From positions 40,860,616 to 40,924,615 of the forward strand of contig CM067343.1 of the NCBI GenBank assembly GCA_034190875.2: a stretch of DNA of 64,000 nt, written 5' to 3'. The notes under the pieces were generated by a model. It had not been told where the DNA came from. It did not search any database and was given only the letters and a program-made list of their open reading frames with translations. The position numbers and the translations under genes were made by a program. This document shows, piece by piece, positions 14,200 to 27,360 of this stretch. The DNA comes from Urechis unicinctus. Its lineage: Eukaryota; Annelida; Polychaeta; Xenopneusta; Urechidae. Within the stretch, counting starts at the first letter, position 1; each line of letters begins with the position of its first letter.

Positions 14200-14821
14200 C
14201 AGGGCCTGAAACGAGTGACATACCCTCCACTAATAAGTCATGTAGCTTTTGTAACTGCCTTGCATTCGACCTGTCGCTCGTACAGTTCATCCATTCCACA
14301 TTACTCAACCGACTCACAAGTTCTCAAATCTTTCTGCTCGCACAATCCAATCTTTGAAATTGTATTTTGCGAGTTATTTTGACTAAAGATCTGTGTTAAG
14401 GCCGCCCCCTATAACCAAGAAATCGACATCAGGGTTGGCTTTGATGAGATAATGGACATCATTAAGAATTTCATTATATATATTGATAGATGGAGATGCC
14501 GATGACATATCGCAGGGCATGTACAAATTTATAACTACAATTGAAGCAAATCGACAGAGATAGTTATGAAAAGAAGTAGTCATCAGTTATGAACAGAAGT
14601 AATCATCAATTATTAGCATAAACACTATCGCTACTAATTAGATTGGAGTGTTCATGCATTCTGTCGGTTTGCCAAAATTCAAAGCAATCAGGCAAAACTA
14701 GCGTTTTTAAGTGGTCTTTGTGTATGTTCTGACTGCGCAAACTGATGAATACAGGAGAATTTTTCTTCTTCTGAATATTAATTATGATCTTCACTCCGAC
14801 GTATTTGCTTAACTCGGACAC
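14200..14821 (-). pseudogene. Broken LINE APE-type endonuclease fragment
   Basis: On the minus strand, 14583 to 14383 reads VVINLYMPCD (YMPCD at 14509-14523) and ends in LVIGGGLNTDL (14386-14412). This matches the LINE endonuclease blocks 'VN(V/L)YMPCD' and 'GGDFNTDL', with Asp-Phe changed to Gly-Leu at a catalytic position. Further on (about 14215-14245, other frame) HDLLVEGM resembles the block around the conserved 'DHFL'. Upstream, 14821-14606 (FWQTDRMHEHSNLIS) may be the N-terminal part; that is less certain. Stops and frameshifts break it throughout. The YMPCD form is typical of CR1/L2-like elements, so it is probably not from the same element as the opposite-strand RT/RNase H fragment next to it. 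Confidence 0.75.
14562..14607. repeat. 23-bp tandem duplication
   Basis: Two adjacent 23-base copies (14562-14584 and 14585-14607), beginning agttatgaa and ending aatcatc/agtcatc, differ at two positions. The duplication lies inside the endonuclease relic and contributes to its disruption. Confidence 0.8.
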
Positions 14822-15108
14822 TACCTGCGTTCGTTTTTGTTGATTTATCTGATAATCATATTGTTTTTGCGCTAGTACGTAAGCATCCTTTACTCAACGG
14901 CTGTATAATGATACTTTTTATCGTTATAGTTTACATGATTTTCGATTGCACATCAATCATATTCAACTGTTATTGATAGTAACTGGAAGTGTATTTTTCC
15001 TTAGTATGCAGGCAGAATAAGTGCGATTAAAGTAGGGTAGCTGTAAACACAGTCAATTTTCATACTGTCTTTAGTAACAGAGTCATATTTAGGTGTTTAT
15101 GGAAGAAT

Positions 15109-15113
15109 AAATA

Positions 15114-15175
<62 letters not shown>

Positions 15176-15177
15176 TG

Positions 15178-15219
<42 letters not shown>

Positions 15220-15442
15220 AATATATATGTATATATATATCAATATATATATAAATATTTGTATATTCACATTTATTAAAATATATATATATGTATATTT
15301 AAACATATATAAATTGAAATTTAAATACATTTGTATATATATTTATATACATATGTATATATATGCATACATATATGTATGCTTGTATATTAATATTTAC
15401 ATCGATATATATGTACATATGCGTAGATTTAGATGTATATAT
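15109..15442. repeat. (TA)n array with degenerate right half
   Basis: Nearly pure TA from 15109 to about 15235 passes into TA-rich sequence with gta, taaa and cat interruptions. It lies 80 bases before a recurring repeat module that starts near 15520. Confidence 0.96.
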
Positions 15443-15519
15443 ATGGCTTCTTAGTAGCCGTAGCACATGCATTATGAACTATATTAGCCTCCAAATCTTT
15501 CGCCGTCGACGTGCATTAG

Positions 15520-16390
15520 TAATTTCAAAGGGCACCAGAAATAAATGATTGGATTTTGTGGCAGTCGTATAACTTGACTTTCTTATGACCTGTATTGTCT
15601 AATGGGTATTGTTTGATGACAAATCCACAGAAAGCCGCCCCCACTCTCAATTCAATTTGCTTATTTACAACAGAAAGATCGTTGCAAACCTTGTCGTATA
15701 AGCGCCGAGGCTTTGTGCGTATGAAATGCATATTAGCGTGATCGAATGACCCAGCAAATGGACAGTTATGTCATATAAATGAGAAAAAAGTGGACAGAGA
15801 CAACATGGACATGAGTTATTTGGATCCGGCTTGCTCGCAGTCCATTTGGCACCGTTAACATTATCCTACCGGATCAATTTATATTGAATATTTGAGTGCG
15901 ATCGTGGTAGCGTCGAAAAGAAACTGAGATGGTTCTGAAACTCACTATTTGCACCCATGCCGTCTCCAGATTTATTCTCGCTATTTAACAGAGCAACAAC
16001 TAGTATAGTGTTTGTAAACCACTTGGTTACTGTTTGAATTGGTAATTTAGGAAGCCAACAAACTCTAAACATGGATGGTATTGTTATATAGCTCACTTAC
16101 AACAGCGGATGTTGTAAACTTGCTCAATTGATGCAGAGGGCTATTAAGTATCAAATCAATATCCCCAGTGAGTCAATTGCCTTGTGACTGTAAAGCGTTT
16201 AAGCTCAATTTTTAGGCAACAAAAACAGGAAATCCAGCAAAGCACGAACCAGCTCCATGACTCCTTATTTTCTTTTGTGCCTATTTGAATTTACTCTTCC
16301 CGACGAAACAATCAAATAAAACAGTAGCCATATAATCAAGCATCCTTGTGTTTTCTGGTGTTTGCTCATATAAGATTTGGCGAATTGATT
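15520..16390 (+). repeat. Recurring repeat modules g and h
   Basis: Module g (15530-15740) shares aatgggtattgtttgatgac and agctttgtgcgtatgaaatgcatat-like text with 23745-23935. Module h (15915-16385) shares tggttntgaaactca, cccagtgagncaattgcc and ttctggtgttt with 31435-31850. A shorter h match is at 24788-24825. These are diverged DNA repeats; no protein frame is kept between copies. Confidence 0.8.
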
Positions 16391-19364
16391 AATACATCGC
16401 TGCCCTTTTGTTAATCAGCCTTCAGCTAACCACCACTTCCGGTTAAAGTTTTGGAAGTTGATCACATAAAATATCTCTATTGGTTCAAATATGCAATAAT
16501 GTAAAATACTACTCAATTAGTGTGAGCAATAGCAATAACAATTGTACGGTCTAAACTAGGGAGTACTATTAATATCGCTTGAAGATAGACCGGGTGTATG
16601 TATTTGTTGCAACAATCAATCAGAATAGGTTCCTACATAACGCATCACATAATATGCATGAACGGTCCAACTGACACAATTATCTCTGTTTTTTGTTAAT
16701 AAAGGCATTGCAATGCATAAAGCAAATAATTTGATTATGTTTGATAGGAATCATATTCTCAACTTCAACCGCAAGACTGTCCAACTGTGCAGCATGAAGT
16801 ACCTCTATGTCTAGCTTAACTGCTTTGCATGAAATCCTGGCACAGCCATGAGTAATAGTTGACATGCGTGCTCTAGAGACAGTAACTGCTGATTGAACTG
16901 TGGGTATTTTGATGGGTGTATTGGGATAAATGGCGATATATCCTTATTTTGCATTCTGTTTTGTCGTACGGATTTGCCGGGTAAGGCCTACCTTGTTATT
17001 ACCACCTATATGATATCATAAAATACATTGGTGAGGTAAGAATAAAAATATGACAGGCTTCAATTCCCAACATTGTTGCATTGTTCATAAGCAGAATTAT
17101 GCATTGTAATCTTTTGAAATTAGGCGCATAGAGATCTTTGTATTGTATGGGTTTCTTTGGTAGTGCTGCTGTCATACATCGATCATTACGTGATGAGTAG
17201 TAAGTAGTACAATGTCTTCTGCGTGGATGCACAATAAGCAACCAGAATATAATCCTCAACGGACGCTCGACAGCAAGTGAAAAGACATTGTTTTCATTAA
17301 TGACAGTTGCGCTAACGCATGTACGGACCATCCTTAGACCTTGTGCCTTCGGGAAGCATTGTATGTGTCTTCGTTATCACAACTGCTGCAACCTGTTTTT
17401 CTTTCGGCTTTGGTTAAAGTGATGTCAGCTGTTCTGGTTCATGCTTCGAAAACATACAGCAAAATGGGCCTCAGGACACAGCACATAACTACTGCGTGTT
17501 TCGTCCAGCTGCGGTCACAACCTGATAACATTTCGATGTCATAAGTGTTTACACTTGTATGCAGTCATTATCCATATGTCTGGAAATAACTTGTAATACA
17601 GCGACACCAAGTGGATTACGTCAATTGTTAAGATAAATTCAGTTATTTTAGAGCCTAATATCTACATAAGAAACAGTGTCATATCTAGGATGAAGCAAGT
17701 TCCCGTGGCTCAGTGGTAAACTGCGTCTCTAGTCGACCAACTGACACCTATTTTTACATCGTAGTAAAAAAAGCCAATTTATCTTAATTTAGTTGCCTTG
17801 CTCGTCTCTTAAGCAATTATTTTGAGGATGTTACCATATATTCGACGGAAATGATAATGGTGTCTTCTGCATACATCCACTATAAGTCTTCTGGCGGTGT
17901 TCGAATTTCATTCATATTTGTGTCCTCTAATTTTGAAAATGGTTTTATTTGATATCCATGTAACATATCGACATCGATTGATACAAAAGCGCGAAAAATA
18001 GTAAAGAGATCGGATTAATTCGACAAAGCAATTCCAATAATCCTCACTTTGTGCTGCATGCACATGCTATATCAAGTACAAGGGTAGAAGAATCGCAATT
18101 TGATTGACGGTAAATTAGTCAATTTTTAATCTTAACTCATTGGACAAACTAAACTTGTTAGTCAGCTAAAGCATGCTAAAGCAACTCTGATTTAGTCAAG
18201 CAAAAGCGCAAATAAAATGATATTCCATGTCAAGTTAACAATACTGACGGTAAAAGAGCTTTGACAAAATACCATAAAGTGATGAACGAGAAATAATGTG
18301 AATATTATAGTGTGGAGTTCTAATTCTGTTGATCGATTGTTCAAGCAGCAAGATAGTTACAACAATGCCCATTTGTGAAGCTTTCAAATCGTCTTTGCGC
18401 GAACCATTTGTTACTGCTGCTCCTTTTTTACGGACCACAATCGGAGCTTAATTAATAGTATTAATAAGATAGCGACAACTCCTCATTCTTTAAAGATTGC
18501 ATTTGGTATTTTGTTGCTTATGAGTCTTTGAAATTAGCATCGACACAATTGTTTATTCCTCTCCTGCTGCCAACTATCGGTTTTGTTCAATGGCTTAATG
18601 CAATGCGCCGCTGTGGCATTGTCATCAAAACAAACATCAAGATTGATGTGTTCTAGATGTGCATCAATGCAACAAACTGTTTATCTTCACGTGATTATGT
18701 ATATCGATTTATCATGAATATAAGACTTTAATTACAAGAATACAAACCGGGGGTTCCATTTCCTATTCCAACGTGAACAAATCAAACAAATATAAATTGG
18801 CATCGTGACATGGCGCGATGTTGAAGGAGTCTCATAGCATGCATAATCGCGAATAACAACTAATCTTGAACAAACAATTCACAAAATCTCAAACGGCTAA
18901 TATATCTGGGCAAAAAATATGTCGAAAGGGGTGCCAAAATTTACAATTGGTAGGCAATGAAATGAACAGTGCAATAGGTTGGCTTTGGAGTGGTTATAAT
19001 TATGAAGACCTTACTCGATCAATTTCCTTGTCAGTCTCAGTTGATAATCGATATAATCTTCCTTAGTCGTAAATTGTTGGGAATGCTTAAGTTGCAGCAT
19101 TTCATCACAAGTCGTCTACGTGTTTATTTCACAGCCATTTACAGAACCCATTTTGGATCGGGCTATCCTGATTGTTGTGTTTTACGTATTTTCAGTATTG
19201 AACGATAAAGGGTAAGTTATCGCCAATAACACAATGGGTGTCAGTAGGCACGAATATAAGGAATAGAATAATGAATCATATGTATATGCTTTCCATGTCA
19301 CGGTGCATATGGATAAGGGCCAACCCTGTAGAAACATAAAAGATAAATCATTGCATTTGACGAT
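16391..19364. other. Unassigned DNA, one short repeat module
   Basis: A short 'b' module match (agtaactgctgattg, 16881-16895) is the only repeat partner I could see. Open frames reach 110 codons (minus strand, 16999-17331) and have no recognisable domain. An isolated tRNA A-box-like motif at 17706-17716 has no B box. Confidence 0.45.
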
Positions 19365-20200
19365 GTCTGCTGTCAATGTTTCATTTCACACGATGACTAG
19401 CACAATCGTTTGCGAGAGGTACAGTAGACTATCGTCCCAAAACCCTAATACGTTTCCTTCGTCAATAGAATATATAAAACTCTAGCTGGAAAGAATTTGT
19501 CGGCGATATTGAATGCATACAAGTGAACAAAAGAATACAAAAATGACTGATGTAAGTTTAAACCACATATCGATTAACAGCCCAAAAAAACCAGCAAAAC
19601 CATCCATCCCGGAAATACTCAATACGGATCAATTTTAGTAGTATATATTTTACTGATTATATTTTCGTTTTCCAGCTGCACGCCTCAAACATTTCGTCTT
19701 GAGGGACAAACAGCACATCCACTATCTTCAACTTAATACGGTTTCGATAAATTCCTTGCAGGAAATATGATTGCAATTATCAGTCAGAAAACAAAATATA
19801 TCAATATGTAAATCATCAACCCATCAAGTGATACTGTTATCATGGTTGACCATCCGTTTTGGGTCAATAAGGAATAGGGATATCGACGTTGATGAATATT
19901 CGAATGAGGGCGGAGTAGCTAAAGATGCAAAAGATCCTCCGATATGTAATCACCAGCCGATTGGCTGGATCTGTTTATTCGAGCATCGCTTCCAGGTGAA
20001 ATACCCCAACATGAGTTGCAATTCACGGCACACTGGTTTCCCCATTTTAGTCGCCTTTGACGATAAACAGGAGGATACTGCGGGCCTATCCCACTCCGTG
20101 ATGAAAATGGGGTTCGAGCGTTGCAACAGCATGTGCGTGACATTGGGTATTGTTTGATATTACTTCATCCGGACTAGCACACTAATATATAATGCACAAT
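19365..20200 (+). repeat. Recurring repeat modules d, e and f
   Basis: d (19369-19395: tgtcaatgtttcatttcacacgatg) matches 22086-22113. e (19550-19600: gtaagttt(a)aaccac...cccaaaa) matches 22393-22430. f (19775-20190: ttatcagtca, gggtcaa/gggatcaa, gggatatc-acgt, gatccggactagc-like end) matches 23137-23530 and, in part, 30320-30480. The 128-codon plus-strand frame at 19771-20157 is not preserved in the other copies, so I do not call it a gene. Confidence 0.8.
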
Positions 20201-21494
20201 GGCATTTCTAGCTGGCACCTGATCTTGAGAGGAGCGACCCAAAATGCATAATGCTTGTCTGCATCCCGAAGACATCCCCAGGAATGTGTTCAAAGTGTTA
20301 AAATGTTCATATTAATTTCTCTCCGTGTATAATTGTGATCTGAACTATCGAAGCTAAGTAATGCTAGGTTCATCGTAATATCATTGGGAACATCTCATTT
20401 GATAGAACTGTCATTGCTGATAACATGGGCTAATTCATGATAAGACGTTAGGGTTTACAAATCACTACCAGTGACGGTAACTCACAACATGATTGCAGTT
20501 TGCGATACTGTCCTCGATCGCTGGCATAAAAATTATTATGACATTAAGTCATCCTTACAAATACAGCCATATGAATTAACAGTGATAATATAACCTATTA
20601 TATTTATATAGAAGAGCTTGCTCAGCTTCTGGGATTTTGTGCAAATAACTGATGCAAAAGTCAGGAAATCAAGTCTTCATTTGTATGCTGCGTTTAGAGT
20701 TAGCATCTATAGTAACAGTAATTTCTGAAGGTTCATTGCGTATCAAGAATAAGACAATTGAAAGTAAAATAGCCACGAACTATCCTATGACAATAAATAA
20801 CATATATTTGTATGGTTTTAATGCTAAGGCAAACGACCTGCAAAATGCAAGATTGCATGATCTAAGCATTTACTTTGGCTGTTTTCGAATGGTACGAATG
20901 CAATGATAAGACAACTGTTGTTTTACATATATACTCAGGGTTGTTAAGATGATATCAAATGTTCTGATTTGTTTTTTCAAGCGCAATAATATCCAATTAT
21001 GTTTAATGAACGTTTGACTTTTGGGTAGGCAATAACTACTTAACACTCTTACATGCATGATCATTTTCAGAACAGATACGGCAAATATAGATTTGCACAA
21101 TATTAATTGCATCAATACTTAATATGCAAGATGACTTACATATTATCAGTAGCATAAACTGCCCATATTAACGTTAATGTAAACATTACAAATATCCGAT
21201 GGTGACGATATTCAGATATATATTTTGAGCTATGTTTGTATCAGTGCACAATACTCTCTTGATGTGGTGAGGAAAAACAGACCCTCAAATGGTTCCGCAG
21301 AATTAAGCCATAGCTCCCGGAGCTGGAAGTGAAAGAATCATACAAATATTGCTGATACATGGCGCTAGCAGGTAACCTTATGTTTAAGGATACGTGACCA
21401 TACCACTTGAGATATCGCTTTAGGGCATGCCAAAATTCTTCTGATCCATTCATGATTATGTTGGTGTGCACAATTAAAGACCATCAAATTAGTC
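20201..21494. other. Unassigned DNA between repeat units
   Basis: No gene, microsatellite or confident repeat partner was recognised. Open frames are all under 90 codons. By position this should hold modules g and h of the recurring unit, but I could not recognise them. Confidence 0.4.
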
Positions 21495-24000
21495 CTTTTG
21501 ATCTTCCTGTCAATTAAATTGAAGCAAGCATGATACACCTGTGAATAACACTGTCACGTAGTTTAAGACTGCATAAGTATGATGGATGAGCTCGAGCAAT
21601 TCATATGTGTGCTAGAATGCCGATACATAAATAACCCTCATCAATTGTTCCCATGGATATGTGTACTGCTGATTGCGTTTGTTGATTTGGTTTTTTTTGC
21701 AGGTAATATCATACTGGCTAATGTTGTCTTGGGAATGGATCTGACCTGTTTCGCATCTGAATAATATGACCTGCAACATCCGCAACGCATTTGCGAGCCT
21801 TCATTGTTCCTCACGAACACTTCAATAGATCAAGCAAACTAATGTTTGCCAACGCAATTGATGACACTACCCTAAGCTGCATGTACATAAGCCATAAGAT
21901 TGGAAGGCAATCATCGGCACAGTTTATTCAAACTAACAATTGAATCTGATAGTGAGTGTGTTTTGTATCAATAAATAATAATGACACTTGAAGACATTAA
22001 CTACTATTTCGAAGTCACGATACAAATACAAGTTACAAGCAATGCAAGATGTAGAAGGACATTATGCGTTTAATGTGATAATGCTTTCTGTCATTGTTTC
22101 GTTTCACACGATGCCTGACGCAGTTCATCATCGCCAGAAATGATTCAGCTTTTTCCGACTTAATTTGACGGACGGTTGCAAGTCAATGATTGGATAATGT
22201 TTGTACCATTTGTCATGCGCCTAACGAGAACACAAAAGCGCGTTATCACTTAGCTTCAATAACTGCCGCCCTTTTATTGATTTGCTTCGTCCATAGAATA
22301 TAATATACACTGCATTAACGCCATGCGATGACTGGTAAGTGTTTGTTAAAGGTCATGAATGCAAGATAACAGTACTATGCCAAGATGTCTTGTGTAAGTT
22401 TTAACCACTCATCGTTTGATAACCCAAAACATCAGCACCCAATAAAGCGTTCAACAAAACAAAGAATTTGTATAGTCTCGCCGTCTTGAAAACCCGAAAA
22501 TATAATATATACGATTGGTTCGAGTATTACCTTAAGTAGTGTATATTCTACTGAAAATATTTGGGTTCTCCATCAAATTTGACAGTTGTTGAAACGCTCA
22601 GGTCATAGCAGGGCTGGCATAGAGAGTGTAGGTATAATAATTGAAGTAAAAATCAAATAGAAATCACGCTAAACAATGCTCAGGCAACATTAAAATGTGA
22701 TAAAAGTGACTATGTACTAGAATACCATATGCTGTCGAGCATCGTGCTCGATGTAAATGATTGCCCGTTTGACACAGTTGCAGTGATCCTAATTTTCAAA
22801 GATCTAATAATTTTCAGCATGAATACGTTAGAAAGAATATCCAATTATTGTGGGTCGGTATAGGGAAGCAATCGGTGCCTCCATAATTAATGTGCGGCAT
22901 ATTGCATTTATATAGAACAATATAAGATAGCATATTTTGAATCACCGCTCATAGTGACAACCATTATTGTAAAACCCATCTTACGGCCCAATGCTATTTC
23001 GTGTGGAGTGGATGGGAAACGTCGGGCGTGAATAATTTGTTGATGGACAGACGCTTCCATGTTATGTTAAGTTATCGAAGACGTGTGTTGAGGCCTGACT
23101 AATAGCACAATAAATCCCTTGTAGGTATTAATTTCAATTATCAGTCACAAAACACAACATATTAGCAAGTAAATTAACTCATGAGATGATACATTAGATA
23201 CGATAGAGCCGCCGTGTTTGGGATCAAGAGAGGGATATCCACGTAGATCAAAATTCGAAAATAGGTAGAGAAGATACAAATACGAATCATATAGGCATGT
23301 GTCCAACAGTCGATTGACGGGATAAGACCATTCAAGCCTCTCGTCCGGTTGAAATCCTCCAACATGATTGCGATCCACGGTGTACAGGCTGTCCCATTCA
23401 TGTTGCCTTTAACGACCTGCAGTGGGCCGATTCTACTCCCAAACGAACACGGGGATGAGTCGTACAACTGCGTTGACATATCAAATCGATAGATTGAGTA
23501 TAATTCTATATCACTCGATCCGGACTAGCGCATCTAGTTTATCGAATCATTGAAATAACATGCAGCAGAATTAAATGTTTGACCCGAGAAGAAAAAATAC
23601 AGGCGCAATTCATCAAATTAATCAGCACATATATGATGGATTCATAGCTGCTGTAGTATATTTCTCGAAATGAAATATGCGTTAGCAGTCCCAGTCTCTT
23701 GTCATAGATTCATAGTCGTTGCTTTCAAGGGGCTCGAGAAATAATTGATCGGATTCTTTGGCAGAAGTGTAATATGATTATGTTATGATCTGTATTGTCC
23801 AATGGGTATTGTTTGATGACGATGCCACCAGGGGAAACACCCGCATTGGTTTAGTTACCACATAGAGCACGTTGCAATCATTGTTGTATAAACTCTGGAG
23901 CTTTATGCGTATGAAATGCATATCAACGTGATCGAATAAGCGAGCAGCTGGATTGTTATGCCATGTAAATTGTGATGCAAGATTCAAACCATGTGGATTT
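21495..24000 (+). repeat. Most complete recurring unit (modules a to g)
   Basis: Modules occur in order. a (21500-21560: tcaattaaa-tgaagca, gaataacatgtc-like) matches 32118-32180. b (21640-21685: cccatggatatgtgtactgctgatt) matches 32510-32550. c (21730-21745: ttgggaatggatc) matches near 32620. d and e (22086-22430) match 19369-19600. f (23137-23530) matches 19775-20190 and 30320-30480. g (23745-23935) matches 15530-15740. A short h (24788-24825) follows further on. No open frame is shared between copies. Confidence 0.75.
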
Positions 24001-26835
24001 ATTTGGCTGCAAGATTCTATCCGTAATCAAATGTGAATTAAGCATTTTTCACCAGCGTTTAAATTGTAAACAAATCAAATGTAATTAGTATCAGTTATGT
24101 TTATGCCCCGGGGGCCATTGCGTCTCTACAACTTTATTCACCTATATTTAGCATAACTTTCCTATTAGTTAATAAATCATACCACTGTGACGTCTTTATC
24201 CATTTTCTCGTCTATACTTATGATATAAACCATCACGACAATCATGTAAGTTACTAACTAAGCGTCGGTAAGGAAACGTATCTTATCCATTTATTTTGCA
24301 TCCGTCGTATCGTTAGCAACAATTCACTGACTTGGATATGCGTTGTGATCTTTCGGGAGATAACTGTCGTCCCTTGATCGAGCGTTCGCGGTATTTTTCA
24401 AAAATAGGATGCCAAATAAGCTAAACAATCTGAAATCATTAGAAAACTGTTGTTGGACAATTATAGTCATCACACAACGTTGGCGACGATGGACAAATTG
24501 CTATAGGATGCATCGTCATGGTACGGTGGGGATCCGGATACGCAATAAACAGATACCTTCGCGCTTCGTACCACAGCGACAATGTGATAAGATTGGAATG
24601 TAAGCAGCGACCCGGCGCTTTCGGATTTTTGAGCGATGATAGTTTAGGCTCTCGAAACTCGGATTCAGACGATTTAAATGGTTTGTTTGGCAGCTGATGG
24701 TAACAACGGGCTGAAGTAGAAACTATTAAGGTGTTGTTTTGATTTGAGGCGACTATGTGACACTACTGTGACACAGTAGACTTCAAGATATCAAATAAGA
24801 AATCCCAGTGTCACAATTACCGATTGGCGTGGTATAATACTTAAGGGTGCCAAATCAGATAAGCAATCACAGTACATACAGTACATACTGGGTACTTTTG
24901 TTACCTGATTATCATGTTCTAGCCAATACATACGAATGTAAACATTGCGGCTGTAACACTATTCATTTCCCATCGGTTGGCGAGCCATTATACAGGTAAA
25001 TGCAGCGCGATTGACACAAAAGCTGGTAGGGTCATGGTATGACATCGTATCATCTATTCTCTAGGAGGTCTTTCAACCGCTCAAGACACCAGTCCATGTT
25101 GATAAATGGTACCTTGTTAAACGCATTTGGATTCATACTGAGCAGCCATATACACGAATGGAAATCTATACGCAAGTTCAAATGCACCACTAACACATTG
25201 AATAGTTGTAGTAAACAAAAAGCTAATGATGAAGTAAGCGCTTATGAGTGTCGACAGGGCGGCAATTGCAGAGCAGACGTCCAACATATAATGCTATTAG
25301 CAATTATACCGCTGCCATGCGCTTAGTACCAAACCTGTCATTTTATTTTATGAAGATTAATTCATGCTCGAACCCTTTCGTCGATTTTGGCGTCACAACA
25401 CGACAATGTTCTGTAGTATATATATTATAATTGCTGGACTTTATCTCTACGAAATAAAGGTGTTAATTAGATGCCACCATAACATTAATGCTGTGTATAA
25501 ATACATCCTCAAATGTTGGAAATCAGGTAATGTGATTTGATAAATTGACTTTACTTGTTATAATCTATTAAGCCAGGGACAAGCCCTAGTTGTTATTGAC
25601 TTGCCAAGAATGGCGAGATGTGAAGTATCCATATCAGCTGCTGCCCTGGTCGCGTTTACCGCTGATTGAATTTGCGCTTTAGAATAGCTAACAGCGGCGG
25701 GCTGCGCTCGTGAATTACTCTAGTTGTGAATTGTGGTGTAAAATCGACCGGAGATAATTTTCTAGAATTGGTGTTAAGATATTAAGCAACGGTAGAATTG
25801 TGATGTAAAGAAAGAATGAACACATTTCTTCCATTATCTAGAAAACACACAATCGTACATCTCTTCGGCCTAAAGTAGGCATAGCGTGTTAATTAACGGG
25901 TTACAGACGCACTCCATATTGTACTGCATCTACTCTAAAGACTTTGATTTATTTTTGACATAATCAATGCTGGCCGGTACAGTAGCGAACAGCCCATATT
26001 TTCTTGTTTTGCCCTTCTGTGCCATGCACAACCCCCATTATAGTATTATATAACGTTTTTACTGTCACCATGACTGAACCCAGGCAATGCCGACGCTTGA
26101 ATGCAGACTGCAGGAGATAAATAATGGAATTTATCGGTATTCTTCTTCTGTTTTGCTAATCCTGCACTTTTTGAACATTGATTTACAGCGTGTAGAATAC
26201 GAGGTACGAGGAAGATATAAGTTGGGACGCGCGTTTGATGCGTTCGCTGGGGCTGTTCTAGTTGGGACGTCAAGATAAAACTTAACTTTCACGATAGGTT
26301 GTTCCATGGCAGTATGTTGTAATTCTAAATGCATTGATGGAGTTCCGCAACTAGGGTATATCCGATAGTACACGGTACAAAATGTTTCGTCATACCTCAA
26401 CGATCTGTGTTCGGACAAGTTATTGAGGTCACATGATTTCATTTTCCAGATGACTGCATGCTATTACAGAGTTGTTGTTTATAGCATTGCTCACACGAAA
26501 ACTTAGGAAATTATGGTTGTATCGCAATTAGTAGCCAGCGGTACATATTATTCGACATGCTATTTTCAGTTTAACCTCCTTCAGCAATTATCCGTTGCTT
26601 ACATGGTGAACCGAGCAAAAATCTGATTCGTTCACCTGCGTTAATGTCCCCGGCGATAACAGTTGCCATCGTCATTGCATATTCGTATGAAGGGGATAAA
26701 TCGCATGCATCGCTTGCAGGTAAAATTTAGCCAGTGGTGTCGATGAATGGAGGGTTCGAGGTTGATGTGGTGAATGTTAAAAACACAAAGTAGTGTTTAT
26801 TACCGCCATCAGGCCTAGCAAACGCGTAACTCATA
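24001..26835. other. Unassigned DNA with modules h and b
   Basis: 24788-24825 (atcaaataagaaatcccagtg) is a short copy of module h. 25653-25720 (gtttaccgctgattgaatttgc, then aatagct) is a copy of module b. The rest has no recognisable partner. Open frames reach 103 codons and carry no identifiable domain. Confidence 0.5.
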
Positions 26836-27161
26836 TGTATGTATGTACTTACGTAAGTATGTATGTATGTGTGCATGTATTTGTGTATGTATGTATGTAT
26901 GTATGTATGTATGTATGTATGTATGTATGTATGTATGTATGTATGTATGTATGTATGTATGTATGTATGTATGTATGTATGTATGTATGTATGTATGTAT
27001 GTATGTATGTATGTATGTATGTATGTATGTATGTATGTATGTATGTATGTATGTATGTATGTATGTATGTATGTATGTATGTATGTATGTATGTATGTAT
27101 GTATGTATGTATGTATGTATGTATGTATGTATGTATGTATGTATGTATGTATGTATGTATG

Positions 27162-27193
<32 letters not shown>

Positions 27194-27360
27194 TGTATGT
27201 ATGTATGTATGTATGTATGTATGTATGTATGTATGTATGTATGTATGTATGTATGTATGTATGTATGTATGTATGTATGTATGTATGTATGTATGTATGT
27301 ATGTATGTATGTATGTATGTATGTATGTATGTATGTATTTATGTAGGTATGTATGTATGT
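26836..27360. repeat. (TGTA)n tetranucleotide array
   Basis: More than 100 copies of the tetranucleotide run from about 26885 to 27339, with one internal slip (gtatatg near 27163) and degenerate edges. A four-base unit without stops is open in several frames on both strands, giving Met-Tyr-Val-Cys and Ile-His-Thr-Tyr repeat frames of 167-223 codons. These are artefacts of composition; nothing around them suggests expression. Confidence 0.98.

Noticed and set aside
17706..17716. Perfect tRNA A-box-like motif TGGCTCAGTGG
   Set aside because: No B box lies at the required distance and no cloverleaf forms.
19771..20157. 128-codon plus-strand frame
   Set aside because: Its length is within chance for this composition, and the homologous copies near 23.2 and 30.3 kb are not open in the corresponding frame.
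23174..23479. Minus-strand 101-codon frame with a loose resemblance to a Tc1/mariner transposase (GPLQVVKGNMNG)
   Set aside because: The DDE-region motifs expected downstream are absent, and the other two copies of the same repeat do not keep the frame.
26836..27360. Possible CRISPR-like or satellite array
   Set aside because: The unit is four bases with no spacers. No array of regular repeats with unique spacers exists anywhere in the window.
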